64,000 bases of DNA from Dermatobacter hominis (GTDB lineage: Bacteria; Actinomycetota; Acidimicrobiia; Acidimicrobiales; Microtrichaceae). Below the pieces are notes generated by a model. That model was not told where the DNA came from. It ran no database searches and saw only the letters and a list, made by a program, of their open reading frames with translations. The position numbers and the translations under genes are program-made. The DNA is taken from the NCBI RefSeq assembly GCF_020715685.1, contig NZ_CP085840.1, positions 2,976,001 through 3,040,000 on the forward strand, read 5' to 3'. This document shows positions 25,086 to 34,302 of the stretch, piece after piece; within the stretch, counting starts at the first letter, position 1; each line of letters opens with the position of its first letter.

Positions 25086-25703
25086 ATGACGATCACCACC
25101 GAGTTCCCCACCGAGTCCACCGCCTCCGAGGTCACGAGCGCCCCGGTCGGCGAGCTGAGCCGAGAGCGTCGCGACCTGCTCGACGTGCTGGCGAAGCACC
25201 GCCAGTTCCTCGTCGGGACGGCGACCGACCTGACCGACGAGCAGGCGGCGAGCCGGCCCACCGTGAGCGAGCTGTCGATCGGCGGCGTCATCAAGCACGT
25301 CGCCGAGACCGAGCAGCAGTGGGCGAACTTCATGACCGGTGGCGTCGAGGCGTTCACCGGCGACGACTGGACGAGCGTCGACTGGGAGTCGATCAGCGCC
25401 GGCGGGGAGCTCCCGCCCGAGGTCCAGGAGCAGTGGAAGGACGGCTTCCGGATGGTCGAGGGGGAGACGCTCGAGTCGATCCTCGCCGAGTACGCCGCCG
25501 TCGCCGCCGAGACCGATCGCCTGGTGGCCACGCTCCCGTCGCTCGACACGGAGTACGCCCTGCCCGACGCGCCGTGGTTCGAGTCCGGCGCCGCCTGGTC
25601 GGTGCGCCGCTGCATCGTCCACATCGTCGCCGAGACCTCCCAGCACGCCGGCCACGCCGACATCATCCGGGAGAGCATCGACGGCCGGAAGTCGATGGGC
25701 TGA
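25086..25703 (+). CDS. DinB-family (DUF664-like) protein
   Basis: This 205-residue four-helix protein contains LDVLAKHRQFLVGTATDLTDEQ, GGVIKHVAETEQQWANFM with the first metal His, and RRCIVHIVAETSQHAGHADIIRE with the other His ligands. DinB-like proteins include mycothiol- and bacillithiol-dependent S-transferases, and in actinobacteria the thiol is usually mycothiol. The perfect upstream inverted repeat implies tight control. Two hairpins follow the stop. Confidence 0.9.
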   Translation: MTITTEFPTESTASEVTSAPVGELSRERRDLLDVLAKHRQFLVGTATDLTDEQAASRPTVSELSIGGVIKHVAETEQQWANFMTGGVEAFTGDDWTSVDWESISAGGELPPEVQEQWKDGFRMVEGETLESILAEYAAVAAETDRLVATLPSLDTEYALPDAPWFESGAAWSVRRCIVHIVAETSQHAGHADIIRESIDGRKSMG

Positions 25704-25776
25704 CGCTCGGCTGCCGAGCGGGTTCACCTCTGGAACTGCGTGGGTTGTCGTCGCCGGGCGACGGCAACCCACGCAG
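25704..25776 (+). terminator. Tandem hairpins after the DinB gene
   Basis: CGCTCGG-CTG-CCGAGCG (25704-25720) is followed by a larger 20-bp-arm hairpin at 25736-25776. That hairpin has arms starting CTGCGTGGGTTG and ending CAACCCACGCAG, with a single T/G mismatch that becomes a wobble pair in RNA. It lies before the amidohydrolase promoter and probably ends DinB transcription. Confidence 0.7.
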
Positions 25777-25834
25777 TGTCGGGCGCGGCTGGCGCGCCGC
25801 GGTCGAACCGGCACCCGCGCCGTAGCCTCCGGCC

Positions 25835-27589
25835 ATGCCGCCGCGCTCCCTCGCCCCGCACCTGCACGTCCACGACGGCGGGTGCGGTTGCGGCGGACCG
25901 CTCCTCGCCGGGCTGGCGGCACTCGTCGACCTGCCGGCCGACCTCCATCGCCGACGCCCGACCCGTCCGGCGCCGCCGACCGGCACCGTCGTCCTGCGGG
26001 GCGCCACGGTGCTCCCGGTCGATCCGGCGTTCTCCCGTGCCGAGGCGATCGCCGTCCGCGGTGATCGGATCCTGGCGGTGGGCTCGGAGGACGACGTCCT
26101 GGCGCGCGCCGGCGAGGACGCCACCGTCCTCGACCGTCCGGGGGCGACGATCCTGCCGGGCTTCATCGAGCCGCACGCCCACCTGCTCCCCACGGCGATG
26201 CTCCGCACGTGGCACGACGTCGGTCCGTTCCGGTTCGACACCGTCGACGAGGCGCTCGACCACCTCGCCTCGGTGGTGTCGACGGTCGAGCCGAGCCAGT
26301 GGCTCACCGGCCGCCAGTTCGACCCGTCCCTGCAGGCGGGCCCCGGCCAGCTGACCACGGACCAGCTCGACCGCGTGTCGGTCGACATCCCGATCGTGGT
26401 CACGAACGCGTCCCTGCACTTCGCATACGCGAACAGCGCGGCGCTCGCCGCTGCGGGCATCACCCGCGACACGCCCGACATCCCGCACTCGCCGTACGGT
26501 CGTCACCCCGACGGGACGCCGAACGGGGTCCTCGTCGGCCAGGGCGCCATGCTCAGCGTGATGGCGCACAACCCCTCGATGGGTTCGCTCGACGTCGTAG
26601 AGCAGGCCCGAGCGGTCGCCCAGCGGGCGTCGACGGTCGGGGTCACCACGATCTGCGACCAGGGCACCGGCACGCTGCTCGGTCCCGACGAGGTCGGGCT
26701 GTACCGCACGCTGGCCGAGGGCGACGGGCTACCGACCCGCCTTCGCTACTCCGTCCACGACAGCCGGGGGCAGGCGTTCGTCGATGCGGGCATCGGCTGC
26801 GGCGACGGCGACGACCTCATCCGGGCCACCGCGTGGAAGATCGTCTCCGACGGCTCGAACCAGGGCCGCACCGGCCACCTGCGCGAGCCCTACCTCGGCT
26901 CGGACGACGCGGGCATCCCGTACATCGACCCCGACGTGCTGGTCGAGACCGCTCGCACCCGCGCAGCCGAGGGCTGGCAGGTCGCGATCCACGCCAACGG
27001 CGACCGGGCCATCGACGACGCGCTCGTGGCGCTCGCCGCTGCGGTCGAGTCGGCCGCGGCCGCCGGCCACGGCGACCGCCGGCACCGGATCGAGCACTGC
27101 TCGATCCTCCACGACGAGCAGATCGCCCGGATCGCCGAGCTCGGGCTGACGCCGTCGTTCCTCATCGGCCACGTCCACTTCTGGGGCCAGGCGTTCCGGG
27201 ACGACATCATCGGTCCCGAGCGCGCCGACCTGCTCGACCGGACCGCATCGTCCTCGGCCGCCGGCATCCGCTGGACGTTGCACTCCGACGAGTCGGTCAC
27301 CCCGATCGAGCCGTTGCGCTGCCTGCACGACGCGGTGACCCGGGAGCTGTGGCGTGAGCCCGGAACCGTGCTGACGCCGTCGGAGCGCGTCCCGGTCGAG
27401 GCCGCGATCAGGGCCATGACGTCGGACGCGGCGTGGCAGTGCCACAGCGAGCACGAGATCGGCACGCTCGAGGAGGGGAAGCTGGCCGATCTGGTCGTGC
27501 TCGCCGAGGACCCGACGCAGGTCGATCCGCGGCACCTCTCCGACATCGAGGTCCTCGAGACGTGGATGGGCGGCGTGCGCCGCCACTGA
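25835..27589 (+). CDS. YtcJ-like amidohydrolase
   Basis: This 584-residue metal-dependent hydrolase has a short Cys/His-rich N-terminus (HLHVHDGGCGCGG). The composite beta domain is VVLRGATVLPVDPAF, the metal-binding HxH is in LPGFIEPHAHLLP, and later ligands are in IHANGDRAID, RIEHCSIL and LHSDESV. The family includes N-substituted formamide deformylases and other exo-amidases. The N-terminal HxH...CGCGG patch is unusual and might bind an extra metal. TAGCCT (25823-25828) ends 6 nt before the ATG, suggesting a leaderless message. Confidence 0.88.
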   Translation: MPPRSLAPHLHVHDGGCGCGGPLLAGLAALVDLPADLHRRRPTRPAPPTGTVVLRGATVLPVDPAFSRAEAIAVRGDRILAVGSEDDVLARAGEDATVLDRPGATILPGFIEPHAHLLPTAMLRTWHDVGPFRFDTVDEALDHLASVVSTVEPSQWLTGRQFDPSLQAGPGQLTTDQLDRVSVDIPIVVTNASLHFAYANSAALAAAGITRDTPDIPHSPYGRHPDGTPNGVLVGQGAMLSVMAHNPSMGSLDVVEQARAVAQRASTVGVTTICDQGTGTLLGPDEVGLYRTLAEGDGLPTRLRYSVHDSRGQAFVDAGIGCGDGDDLIRATAWKIVSDGSNQGRTGHLREPYLGSDDAGIPYIDPDVLVETARTRAAEGWQVAIHANGDRAIDDALVALAAAVESAAAAGHGDRRHRIEHCSILHDEQIARIAELGLTPSFLIGHVHFWGQAFRDDIIGPERADLLDRTASSSAAGIRWTLHSDESVTPIEPLRCLHDAVTRELWREPGTVLTPSERVPVEAAIRAMTSDAAWQCHSEHEIGTLEEGKLADLVVLAEDPTQVDPRHLSDIEVLETWMGGVRRH

Positions 27590-27661
27590 CGGACGAGCGA
27601 CGCCGGCGTCGCCGCTCGCCAGCGCCGCTCAACTCCGGCGTCCCCGAGCCGATGGGTCCAT

Positions 27662-28189
27662 GTGGGACGGATCCGCCGAGTGCTCATCCCGGTCGCCGTC
27701 GCGGCCCTCTTCGCTTCGGTCGCCGTGGCCTGCTCGTCCGATGACGACGCCGGCCCGAAGGGTCTGGGCGACGACGTCGCCGCCACCGGTCCCGACCCGT
27801 GCCGGCTCCTGGAGCCGTCCGAGATCGACCGTGCGACCGGCTGGGCCGTCGACGACGGCACGGTGTCGACGTCGTCGGCCTCAGGGCCGGACGGTCCGGA
27901 GGTGTGCCACTTCGAGGACGGTCACCGACAGGGCGTGGTGCAGGTGGCGGTCGACGACGCGGACGGGGCGGGCGCCTTCGCCGCCGCCCGGGACGCCGCC
28001 CTCGCCGAGCACGGCTCGGAGGTGACCGACGCCGACGTGCCCGGAGCGTCCGAGGCGTTCCAGGTGCCGGCCAGCGGCCAGGTCGCCATGGTCGTGGACG
28101 GTCGCTTCGTCGAGGTCTCGACCGTCGGGATCGGGGTCGGCGACCAGGCCCACCTCCAGCTGGCGCAGCTCGCGGCGGGTCGAGCATGA
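27662..28189 (+). CDS. DUF3558-like lipoprotein
   Basis: This 175-residue protein has a signal peptide ending in lipobox VAVACSS, then DPCRLLEPSEIDRATGW, the conserved opening of DUF3558-type actinobacterial lipoproteins, where a Cys pairs with a later VCHFE Cys. The rest is alpha/beta with VVQVAVDDADGAGAFAAARD and GQVAMVVDGRFVEVS. Its ATGA overlap with the sheath-like gene makes them a two-gene cassette, so it may anchor or chaperone that protein at the membrane. Confidence 0.8.
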   Translation: MGRIRRVLIPVAVAALFASVAVACSSDDDAGPKGLGDDVAATGPDPCRLLEPSEIDRATGWAVDDGTVSTSSASGPDGPEVCHFEDGHRQGVVQVAVDDADGAGAFAAARDAALAEHGSEVTDADVPGASEAFQVPASGQVAMVVDGRFVEVSTVGIGVGDQAHLQLAQLAAGRA

Positions 28190-29418
28190 GGGCCCGGGTC
28201 GCGCTCGCTGCAGCCGTGGTCGCCTCCGTCGTCGCGCTGGCCGCCGGGGCGCTCCCCGTCGCGGCGCAGCAGACCGATCCCACGCCGCCACCGGAGCCGC
28301 CGCCCTCGATCGAGCCGCCCGGGGTCTACGTCGACCAGCTCCCCGGGCCGGGCATCCAGGCGGCGGCCACGGGCCTCACCATGCTCGTCGGTGCCGGTTC
28401 GAGCGCCGGCGGGCAGCCCGCTCGTGCGCTCGAGCTCTCCTCGGTCGGCGAGTTCGAGGACATGGTGCAGGACCCGAGCGCTGCGCTCTCCAGCGCCGTC
28501 ACCCAGTACTTCGACCAGGGCGGCCAGACGGCGATGGTGCAGCTGGTCGCCGACGAGTCTGATGGCTCGCTCACGGCCGCGGTGTCCGGGCCGGTGGCCG
28601 AGCAGAAGAACTGGGACATCCTGGTGGTGCCCGCGATGGGAGCGCTCGACGTCGCGCCCTGGACCCAGCTCGCCCAGACCATGGGAGCGGTCGCGAGCGC
28701 CGGCCAGGCGGTCGCCCTGCTGGACCCGCCCTCCTCGGTCGTGCAGGCCGGTGACCCGAACTGGGTCGCCGCGCTCACCGCGGTGACGGCACCCCTGCGG
28801 CAGTCGCCGTCGGCGACCTCCATGGCGATGCTCTCGTCGCCGCTGGTCGACGACGGCCAGGCCGTGTCGAGCGCAGCGGTGTTCGCCGGCATGAACGTCG
28901 CGATGGACTCGGAGGTCGGGGTCTGGGCACCCACGGGAGGAGTGGGGCAGCCGCTCACCGGTCCTGCGCCGGTGGTCGTCGCCGACAACGCCGACGCCGA
29001 GGCCCTGCGTGAGGGCGGCGTCAACCCGATCATGTCGCTCCCGGGAGCGGGCGTCGTCGTCTTCGGCGACCGCACGATGGCCCGGTCGTTCGACGCCACG
29101 CAGTACCTGTCCTGTGAGCGCACGCTCGACATGCTCCGCAACACCATCGACGCCGCGTTGCAGACCTACGTCTTCCAGCGCAACGATCCGCAGACGTGGG
29201 CCGCCGTGTCCGCCTCGCTCGACGACTTCCTCACTCCGCTGTGGCAGCAGGGCGCGCTGCACGGTCCCTCGTCCAGCGTGGCGTTCGACGTCACCGTGGG
29301 CCCCGGATCCGGACCGGCCGCAGCCGCGTCCGATGTCATGGACGTCGGCGTCACGGTGTCGCTCGCGCCGGGCCAGCCGATCGCGCTCGACTTCACCCAG
29401 CAGATGCAGTCGTCCTGA
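28186..29418 (+). CDS. Signal-peptide-bearing homologue of contractile-tail sheath protein
   Basis: The first 28 or so of 410 residues are a Sec signal peptide (ARVALAAAVVASVVALAAG, cleavage near VAAQQ). After a Pro-rich linker the chain follows tail sheath proteins: PPGVYVDQLPGPGIQAAATG, then TQYFDQGGQTAMVQLVADES and KNWDILVVPAM. The C-terminal sheath domain shows GVNPIMSLPGAGVVVFGDRT, YLSCERTLDMLRNTIDAALQ, VFQRNDPQTWAAVSASLDDFL, LWQQGALHG and VTVSLAPGQPIALDFTQQ. Sheath proteins normally polymerise in the cytoplasm around a tube; no tube, baseplate, spike or ATPase gene is nearby, and export is unexpected. It may form extracellular filaments or bind surfaces. Function unknown. Confidence 0.85.
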   Translation: MRARVALAAAVVASVVALAAGALPVAAQQTDPTPPPEPPPSIEPPGVYVDQLPGPGIQAAATGLTMLVGAGSSAGGQPARALELSSVGEFEDMVQDPSAALSSAVTQYFDQGGQTAMVQLVADESDGSLTAAVSGPVAEQKNWDILVVPAMGALDVAPWTQLAQTMGAVASAGQAVALLDPPSSVVQAGDPNWVAALTAVTAPLRQSPSATSMAMLSSPLVDDGQAVSSAAVFAGMNVAMDSEVGVWAPTGGVGQPLTGPAPVVVADNADAEALREGGVNPIMSLPGAGVVVFGDRTMARSFDATQYLSCERTLDMLRNTIDAALQTYVFQRNDPQTWAAVSASLDDFLTPLWQQGALHGPSSSVAFDVTVGPGSGPAAAASDVMDVGVTVSLAPGQPIALDFTQQMQSS

Positions 29419-29459
29419 CCGGTCCGACCCCGCGGGCGGCGCGCGTTAGCTTCCGGCGG

Positions 29460-31733
29460 ATGTCGCAGCAGTTCGGTGGGCGCATCGGTCGGACCCTCGA
29501 GGAGTCGGAGGCCTGGTGGCCACCGATCGACGACGGGGCGAGACGTCCGAACGTCCTCGTCATCCTGCTCGACGACGTCGGCTACGCGCAGCTCGGCTGC
29601 TACGGCTCAGACATCGCGACGCCGACCTTCGACCGCCTCGCGGCCGGTGGTCGCCGGTTCTCGAACTTCCACACGACGGCGCTGTGCTCGCCGACCCGGG
29701 CGTGCCTGCTGACCGGGCGCAACCACCACTCCAACGGCATGGCCCGCGTCGCCGACCTGGCGATGGGCTTCCCGGGCTACAACGCGACGATCCCGAAGGA
29801 GAACGGCTTCCTCTCGGAGATCCTGCGCGACCAGGGCTACGCGACGTTCGCCGTCGGCAAGTGGCACCTGGCCCCGACGAACGAGAACGGCGCCGGCAGC
29901 CCGAGGGACCGGTGGCCGCTCGGTCGCGGGTTCGAGCGCTTCTACGGCTTCATGGGCGGCGAGACCGACCAGTACCACCCGGAGCTCGTGCAGGACGGCA
30001 CGCCGGTCGAACCGCCGGCCACGCCCGAGGACGGCTACCACCTGACCGAGGACCTGGCCGACCACGCCATCCGGTACCTCACCGACCTGCACGGCGACGC
30101 CCGGCAGCGGCCGTTCTTCCTGTGGTTCGCCCCCGGGGCCTGCCACGCGCCGCACCAGGCGCCGGCGCCGTACATCGACGCCTACCGGGGCCACTTCGAC
30201 GCCGGCTGGGACCGCTGGCGCGACGGCGTGTTCGCGCGCCAGGTCGCCTCCGGCCTGCTGCCAGAGGGGACGGAGCTGTCGGAGCGGCCGTCGTGGGTGC
30301 CGCCCTGGGGCTCGCTGGGCGACGACGAGCGGCGGGTCGCGGCGCGCCTCATGGAGGCCTTCGCCGGGTTCCTCACCCACACCGACGAGCAGGTCGGCCG
30401 GATCGTCGAGCACCTGGAGCGCACCGGCCGGCTCGATGACACGATCGTCGTGCTGATGAGCGACAACGGCGCCTCGGCCGAGGGCGGCGTGAGCGGGTCG
30501 TTCAACGAGCAGTACTTCTTCAACCTCGTGCCCGAGAGCCTGGAGGAGAACCTCGCCCGGCTCGACGAGCTCGGCGGCCCCACCGCGAACAACCACTACC
30601 CGTGGGGCTGGGCCTGGGCGGGCAACACGCCGCTGAAGCGGTTCAAGCGCGACACGCACGAGGGCGGCGTGGCCGATCCGCTGATCGTGCACTGGCCGGC
30701 CGGCCTCGAGCCGCTCGGCGACACCCAGCACCAGTACGTCCACGCCATCGACCTCGCGCCGACGCTGCTCGAGCTGCTCGACGTCGACGCGCCCGACGTG
30801 ATCGCCGGCGTCGAGCAGTCGCCGATCGAGGGCACGAGCTTCGCCCCGGTGCTGCGCGACCCGTCGCTGCCGGCGCCGCACGTGACGCAGTACTACGAGA
30901 TGCTCGGGTCCCGAGCGCTGTACCACGACGGGTGGAAGGCGGTCGTGTTCCACACGCCGCCGTACATCGCCTACGACGGCTCCGACACGACCCGGCCCTT
31001 CGACGAGGACGTCTGGGAGCTCTACCACGTGGCCGAGGACTTCTCGGAGGTCCACGACCTCGCCGCCGAGGAGCCGGATCGGCTCGAGGCGATGAAGGAC
31101 CTGTGGTGGGCCGAGGCCGAGCGGTTCCAGGTCCTGCCCCTCAACAACAAGATGGGCTTCGGCCTGGATCCGCGTTCGCACCGCGACGTCCACGTCTTCG
31201 ACGGTCCGGCGGGCCCGGTGCCCGAATCGGCCGCGCCGCACCTGCGCAACCGGTCGTTCCACCTGTCGGCCGAGCTCGAGCCCGTTGCCGACGGCTGGCC
31301 CGACGGTGCGATCGCGTCCCACGGCGGGCACACGGGCGGCTACGTCGCATGGGTCCGGGGCGGGCGGTTCGGCTTCACCTACAACTTCGTCTCGACCGGG
31401 ATCACCCGTATCACCTCCGAGGTGGAGCTGCCCGACGGGTCGGTCGTCGTGCACGTGGTCGGCAGCCGCGTGCCCGAGGGCCTCGATGTCGAGCTGCGCC
31501 TCGGCGACGTGCCGGTCGGCCGCGGCCTGGTGCCGCGCACGACGCCGTTGACCTACGGGACGCCCGGCTTCGCCGTGGGGTTCCAGTCGGCCGGACCGAT
31601 CGATCCGGCGCTGTCGGGCCGGGCCGAGCTGCCGGGCGAGGTGCTGCGGCGCGTCGTCGTCGAGGGCATCGGCGTCGACCCGGTCCGGGCGATGCTCATG
31701 GGCGAGCTCCCGTCGGACCTCGCCACCCAATAG
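29460..31733 (+). CDS. Arylsulfatase (type I, FGly-dependent)
   Basis: This 757-residue sulfatase has metal-binding VLVILLDDVGYAQLGCYG, the formylglycine motif CSPTR at Cys76 (activated by a formylglycine-generating enzyme), GKWHLAP and LMSDNGASAEGG. Its length with a C-terminal beta domain matches the long mycobacterial-type arylsulfatases. There is no signal peptide, so it is probably cytoplasmic. It hydrolyses sulfate esters, substrate unknown. TAGCTT (29447-29452) ends 7 nt before the ATG, suggesting leaderless expression separate from the sheath-like cassette. Confidence 0.92.
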   Translation: MSQQFGGRIGRTLEESEAWWPPIDDGARRPNVLVILLDDVGYAQLGCYGSDIATPTFDRLAAGGRRFSNFHTTALCSPTRACLLTGRNHHSNGMARVADLAMGFPGYNATIPKENGFLSEILRDQGYATFAVGKWHLAPTNENGAGSPRDRWPLGRGFERFYGFMGGETDQYHPELVQDGTPVEPPATPEDGYHLTEDLADHAIRYLTDLHGDARQRPFFLWFAPGACHAPHQAPAPYIDAYRGHFDAGWDRWRDGVFARQVASGLLPEGTELSERPSWVPPWGSLGDDERRVAARLMEAFAGFLTHTDEQVGRIVEHLERTGRLDDTIVVLMSDNGASAEGGVSGSFNEQYFFNLVPESLEENLARLDELGGPTANNHYPWGWAWAGNTPLKRFKRDTHEGGVADPLIVHWPAGLEPLGDTQHQYVHAIDLAPTLLELLDVDAPDVIAGVEQSPIEGTSFAPVLRDPSLPAPHVTQYYEMLGSRALYHDGWKAVVFHTPPYIAYDGSDTTRPFDEDVWELYHVAEDFSEVHDLAAEEPDRLEAMKDLWWAEAERFQVLPLNNKMGFGLDPRSHRDVHVFDGPAGPVPESAAPHLRNRSFHLSAELEPVADGWPDGAIASHGGHTGGYVAWVRGGRFGFTYNFVSTGITRITSEVELPDGSVVVHVVGSRVPEGLDVELRLGDVPVGRGLVPRTTPLTYGTPGFAVGFQSAGPIDPALSGRAELPGEVLRRVVVEGIGVDPVRAMLMGELPSDLATQ

Positions 31734-31824
31734 CGCCCGCTGCGTCTCGCCCGACCCGCGCCCCGCTTCGGCGGACGTACTGGTCGTGATCGGACCGATC
31801 CGTACGCCAAAGGCGCGAGCGCGG

Positions 31825-32262
31825 TCAGTCCGACGACCGGGTCCGGTCGAGGCGAGCGCGAAGCCAGCGCCAGCCGCCGGTCGACCAGAGGGCCCACAGC
31901 ACGAGCAGCGGCTGGAACAGCAGCCGGACGAAGCGCTTTCCGTCGGTGTCGAGCCCGAAGGCGTCCTTGTGCTCCGCGAACTGCGCGATGTTGCCCGGGA
32001 AGATCACGATGAAGAACCCGGCGACGACCAGGCCGACCGCCGGGGCGCGCTTCCGGCCGCTGAGGATGAGGGCGGCGCCGAGCAGCAGCTCGACCACGCC
32101 CGAGACGAGCACGACCGCGTCCTCGTCGGCCGGGAACCACGACGGCACCTGCGCCTGGAACTCCTCGCGCTGGACCGTGAGGTGGCCGCTCCCGGCGACG
32201 AGGAGGGCGGCGCCGAGCGTCCACCGGGCGATCGTCCGGACCTGGTCGTTGCGGTTGCTCAT
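31825..32262 (-). CDS. DoxX-family membrane protein
   Basis: This 145-residue protein has four membrane helices. The first is ARWTLGAALLVAGSGHL, then VVLVSGVVELLLGAALIL, VGLVVAGFFIVIFPGNIAQF and FVRLLFQPLLVLWALWS. The GSGHL/ELLLGAALIL/FPGNIAQ pattern is DoxX-like. Members associate with sulfur or oxidative-stress membrane chemistry. It is convergent with the sulfatase gene. Function here is unproven. Confidence 0.85.
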   Translation of the reverse strand: MSNRNDQVRTIARWTLGAALLVAGSGHLTVQREEFQAQVPSWFPADEDAVVLVSGVVELLLGAALILSGRKRAPAVGLVVAGFFIVIFPGNIAQFAEHKDAFGLDTDGKRFVRLLFQPLLVLWALWSTGGWRWLRARLDRTRSSD

Positions 32263-32427
32263 CGTGGCTCCCCGTGTGGCGGTCCGGACACACCTACCGC
32301 GCCGCGTCGCGAACCGTGCGGTCGGCGCGCCCAATTCGCGTCGACGACACCCCGGTCTTCTGGCGGCGGCATCCGTCGGCAACCGACGGACACCGCCGCC
32401 GACGCGGTGACCCTCCGGGTCGCGCCG

Positions 32428-33318
32428 TCAGGCCGCCGGCTCGAGGACGCCGAGCTGGCGCAGCATCGCGTCGAGGTCGGCCTGGCCCGGCTGCGCGGTC
32501 GCCGGCAGGTCGGGGATGCCACGCAGGAGCTCGAACGCCTCGGCCACGCGACCCCGACGGATGGCGGGGCCGTGGCAACTGGCGATGACTGAGAGGTCGA
32601 GCGACGCCAGCGCGTCCACGTTGGCGCGGTACCGGTCGCGGTCGAGGTCCGCCGCCCACGGGCTGTTCCACGCCTGCATCTGGCCGAAGCCCGCGTGCCA
32701 CATCTCGCGGTCGAGCTCCTCGACGTCCGCGGCGCCGGCGGGCACCGGCGCGGCGAAGCAGTCAGCCGCCCAGTACACGCCGGTCGTCGGGTCGTGGAGG
32801 CCACGCGTGGTGGGCGAGTCGTAGAGCGGTGGGCGGATGGCGTGCAGCGTGCGGTCGCCGACGTCGAACCCCTGGCCGTCGTCGACCCACGCCCAGCGGT
32901 GCGGCGGCACGTCGAGGCTGCCCATCAGCCGCTCCATCGCGAACCAGTTGGTGACGAGCCGGGCGTTCCGGCAGGCCGCCATCACGGCCTCCACGTTGCC
33001 GTAGTGGTCGACGTCGTCGTGGGAGAGGAAGACCCAGCGCACGTCGATGGGCTCGACGAGGCCGAACAGGTCCTCGAGGTAGCGGTCCCGGTTGGTGGGG
33101 ACGCCGGTGTCGACGACGACGGGTTCGGCGCCGCGGATCACCATGGAGTTCAGGTGCACGGCCATCGGCGCGGTGCCCTCGCCCTGGGTGTCCTGGATGA
33201 CGAACGTGTCGGGCGCGATCTGCACCGGCAGGTGGCGCGGCCCCGGGTCGACGGTCGGGCCGTGGTCCACGGTCGGGGCGGCATCGGCGGTCGGGATCGT
33301 GTGGATGTCGGTGTGCAT
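32428..33318 (-). CDS. MBL-fold metallo-hydrolase (flavodiiron-like)
   Basis: This 296-residue protein has a 30-residue leader, then the metallo-beta-lactamase fold. PVVVDTGVPTNRDRYLEDLF precedes the metal motif FLSHDDVDHYGN (HxDxDH in place of HxHxDH), with further ligands in WAADCFAAPV and IASCHGP. The Asp substitution in the first motif is typical of the ODP/flavodiiron-like branch that binds a di-iron centre. AGGAGG precedes ATG 33318. It follows the PIG-L gene on the same strand, separated by a hairpin. Confidence 0.85.
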   Translation of the reverse strand: MHTDIHTIPTADAAPTVDHGPTVDPGPRHLPVQIAPDTFVIQDTQGEGTAPMAVHLNSMVIRGAEPVVVDTGVPTNRDRYLEDLFGLVEPIDVRWVFLSHDDVDHYGNVEAVMAACRNARLVTNWFAMERLMGSLDVPPHRWAWVDDGQGFDVGDRTLHAIRPPLYDSPTTRGLHDPTTGVYWAADCFAAPVPAGAADVEELDREMWHAGFGQMQAWNSPWAADLDRDRYRANVDALASLDLSVIASCHGPAIRRGRVAEAFELLRGIPDLPATAQPGQADLDAMLRQLGVLEPAA

Positions 33319-33381
33319 GGTGGTGTCCTCCTCGGACGGTTTGGTGGGTGGGACGACGGGCGCGGGGCGCGTCGGACGAGA

Positions 33382-33402
33382 CGTCCCGTCGGTGACGGGA
33401 CG
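33382..33402. terminator. Short perfect hairpin between PIG-L and MBL genes
   Basis: CGTCCCGTC (33382-33390), loop GGT, GACGGGACG (33394-33402). It sits 41 nt after the PIG-L stop and 64 nt before the MBL start, on the same strand as both. It could terminate, attenuate or act as an operator. Confidence 0.5.
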
Positions 33403-33442
33403 AGCGCTCAGGGGCGGCAGCGGGTGCTGCGCCGCGTGGCGG

Positions 33443-34216
33443 TCAGCCGGCGAACAGCCGGCGCTCCGGCTCGCCGCCGGTCCACGGCGGGATGACGCGC
33501 CGGAGCCGGTCGGTGGCGAGGAAGTCGCGGCGCAGGTCGGCGGGCATGACGTCGTAGGGCGGGGTCTGGGACCGGTGCAGCCCCATCGCCCGGTCACGCA
33601 GCTCGAGGTGCTCGGCGGTGTCGAGGTACGTGGTGATCAGGTCCTCGGGTGTGCCGAGGTCGCCCAGCTCGAGGTGGGCGCTGTCGGGCTGGTCGGCGGC
33701 GAGCAGCTCGACCCACCGCCGCATCAGGGTCTGCGCCAGGCACTGCAGGTACACGCGCTCCACCGGCGAACCGGGGCGGGAGGCGGCCATCACGGTGGCA
33801 TCGCGCACGTGGGCGTGGTCGCGGTGGCCGTCGCTCGCGTCCAGCGTGACGACGACGGTCGGCCGGATCTCGTCGATCACCTCGGCGATGCGGTCGGCGA
33901 CGTCGTCGAGCGGCGCTGCGCACAGCGTGCCGGCGGCCGGCTCGCCCTCCATGTCGGAGTCAGCCCAGTCGAACAGGACGACCCGCTCCACGCCGAGCAG
34001 CTCGGCGGCGGCGTGGAGCTCGGCCGCCCGGACCTCGGCCATGTCGGCGTCGTCGAGGCCGCGGCCCGGAGTGGGGGAGCCCGCTTCGCCGCGGGTGGCG
34101 CAGGCGACGAACGTCGGCACGCCCACGGCGCGGGCGTGGGCCAGGAGCGAGCCGCAGCCGAAGGTCTCGTCGTCAGGGTGGGCGACCACCACCAGGAGTC
34201 GTTCGTCGCGGGCCAT
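33443..34216 (-). CDS. PIG-L-family deacetylase
   Basis: This 257-residue zinc N-deacetylase has the signature VVVAHPDDETFGCGSLLAHA, whose His-Asp-Asp and a later HRDHAHV supply metal ligands. DADMAEVRAAELHAAAELLG is also typical. The family includes MshB and Mca of mycothiol metabolism and GlcNAc deacetylases. It shares a promoter region with the divergent PadR regulator, which probably controls it through two palindromes. The C-terminus is longer than in MshB. Confidence 0.9.
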   Translation of the reverse strand: MARDERLLVVVAHPDDETFGCGSLLAHARAVGVPTFVACATRGEAGSPTPGRGLDDADMAEVRAAELHAAAELLGVERVVLFDWADSDMEGEPAAGTLCAAPLDDVADRIAEVIDEIRPTVVVTLDASDGHRDHAHVRDATVMAASRPGSPVERVYLQCLAQTLMRRWVELLAADQPDSAHLELGDLGTPEDLITTYLDTAEHLELRDRAMGLHRSQTPPYDVMPADLRRDFLATDRLRRVIPPWTGGEPERRLFAG

Positions 34217-34272
34217 GTCGGTTCCCTCCTCGTCGCCGCCGATCCTACGAAGCGGCATCTTCGGTCGGTTGG

Positions 34273-34289
34273 TACTGCCATTGGCAGTA
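34273..34289. promoter_or_regulatory. PadR operator 1
   Basis: TACTGCCA-T-TGGCAGTA is a perfect 17-bp palindrome between the divergent PIG-L and PadR genes. A second copy lies with its centre 28 bp away. Confidence 0.75.
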
Positions 34290-34302
34290 ACAGCAGTAGA
34301 CA

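Noticed and set aside
28186-29418. Prophage or complete contractile injection system around the sheath-like gene
   Set aside because: Neighbours are a lipoprotein, an amidohydrolase and a sulfatase. No tube, baseplate, spike, capsid or integrase gene is present.
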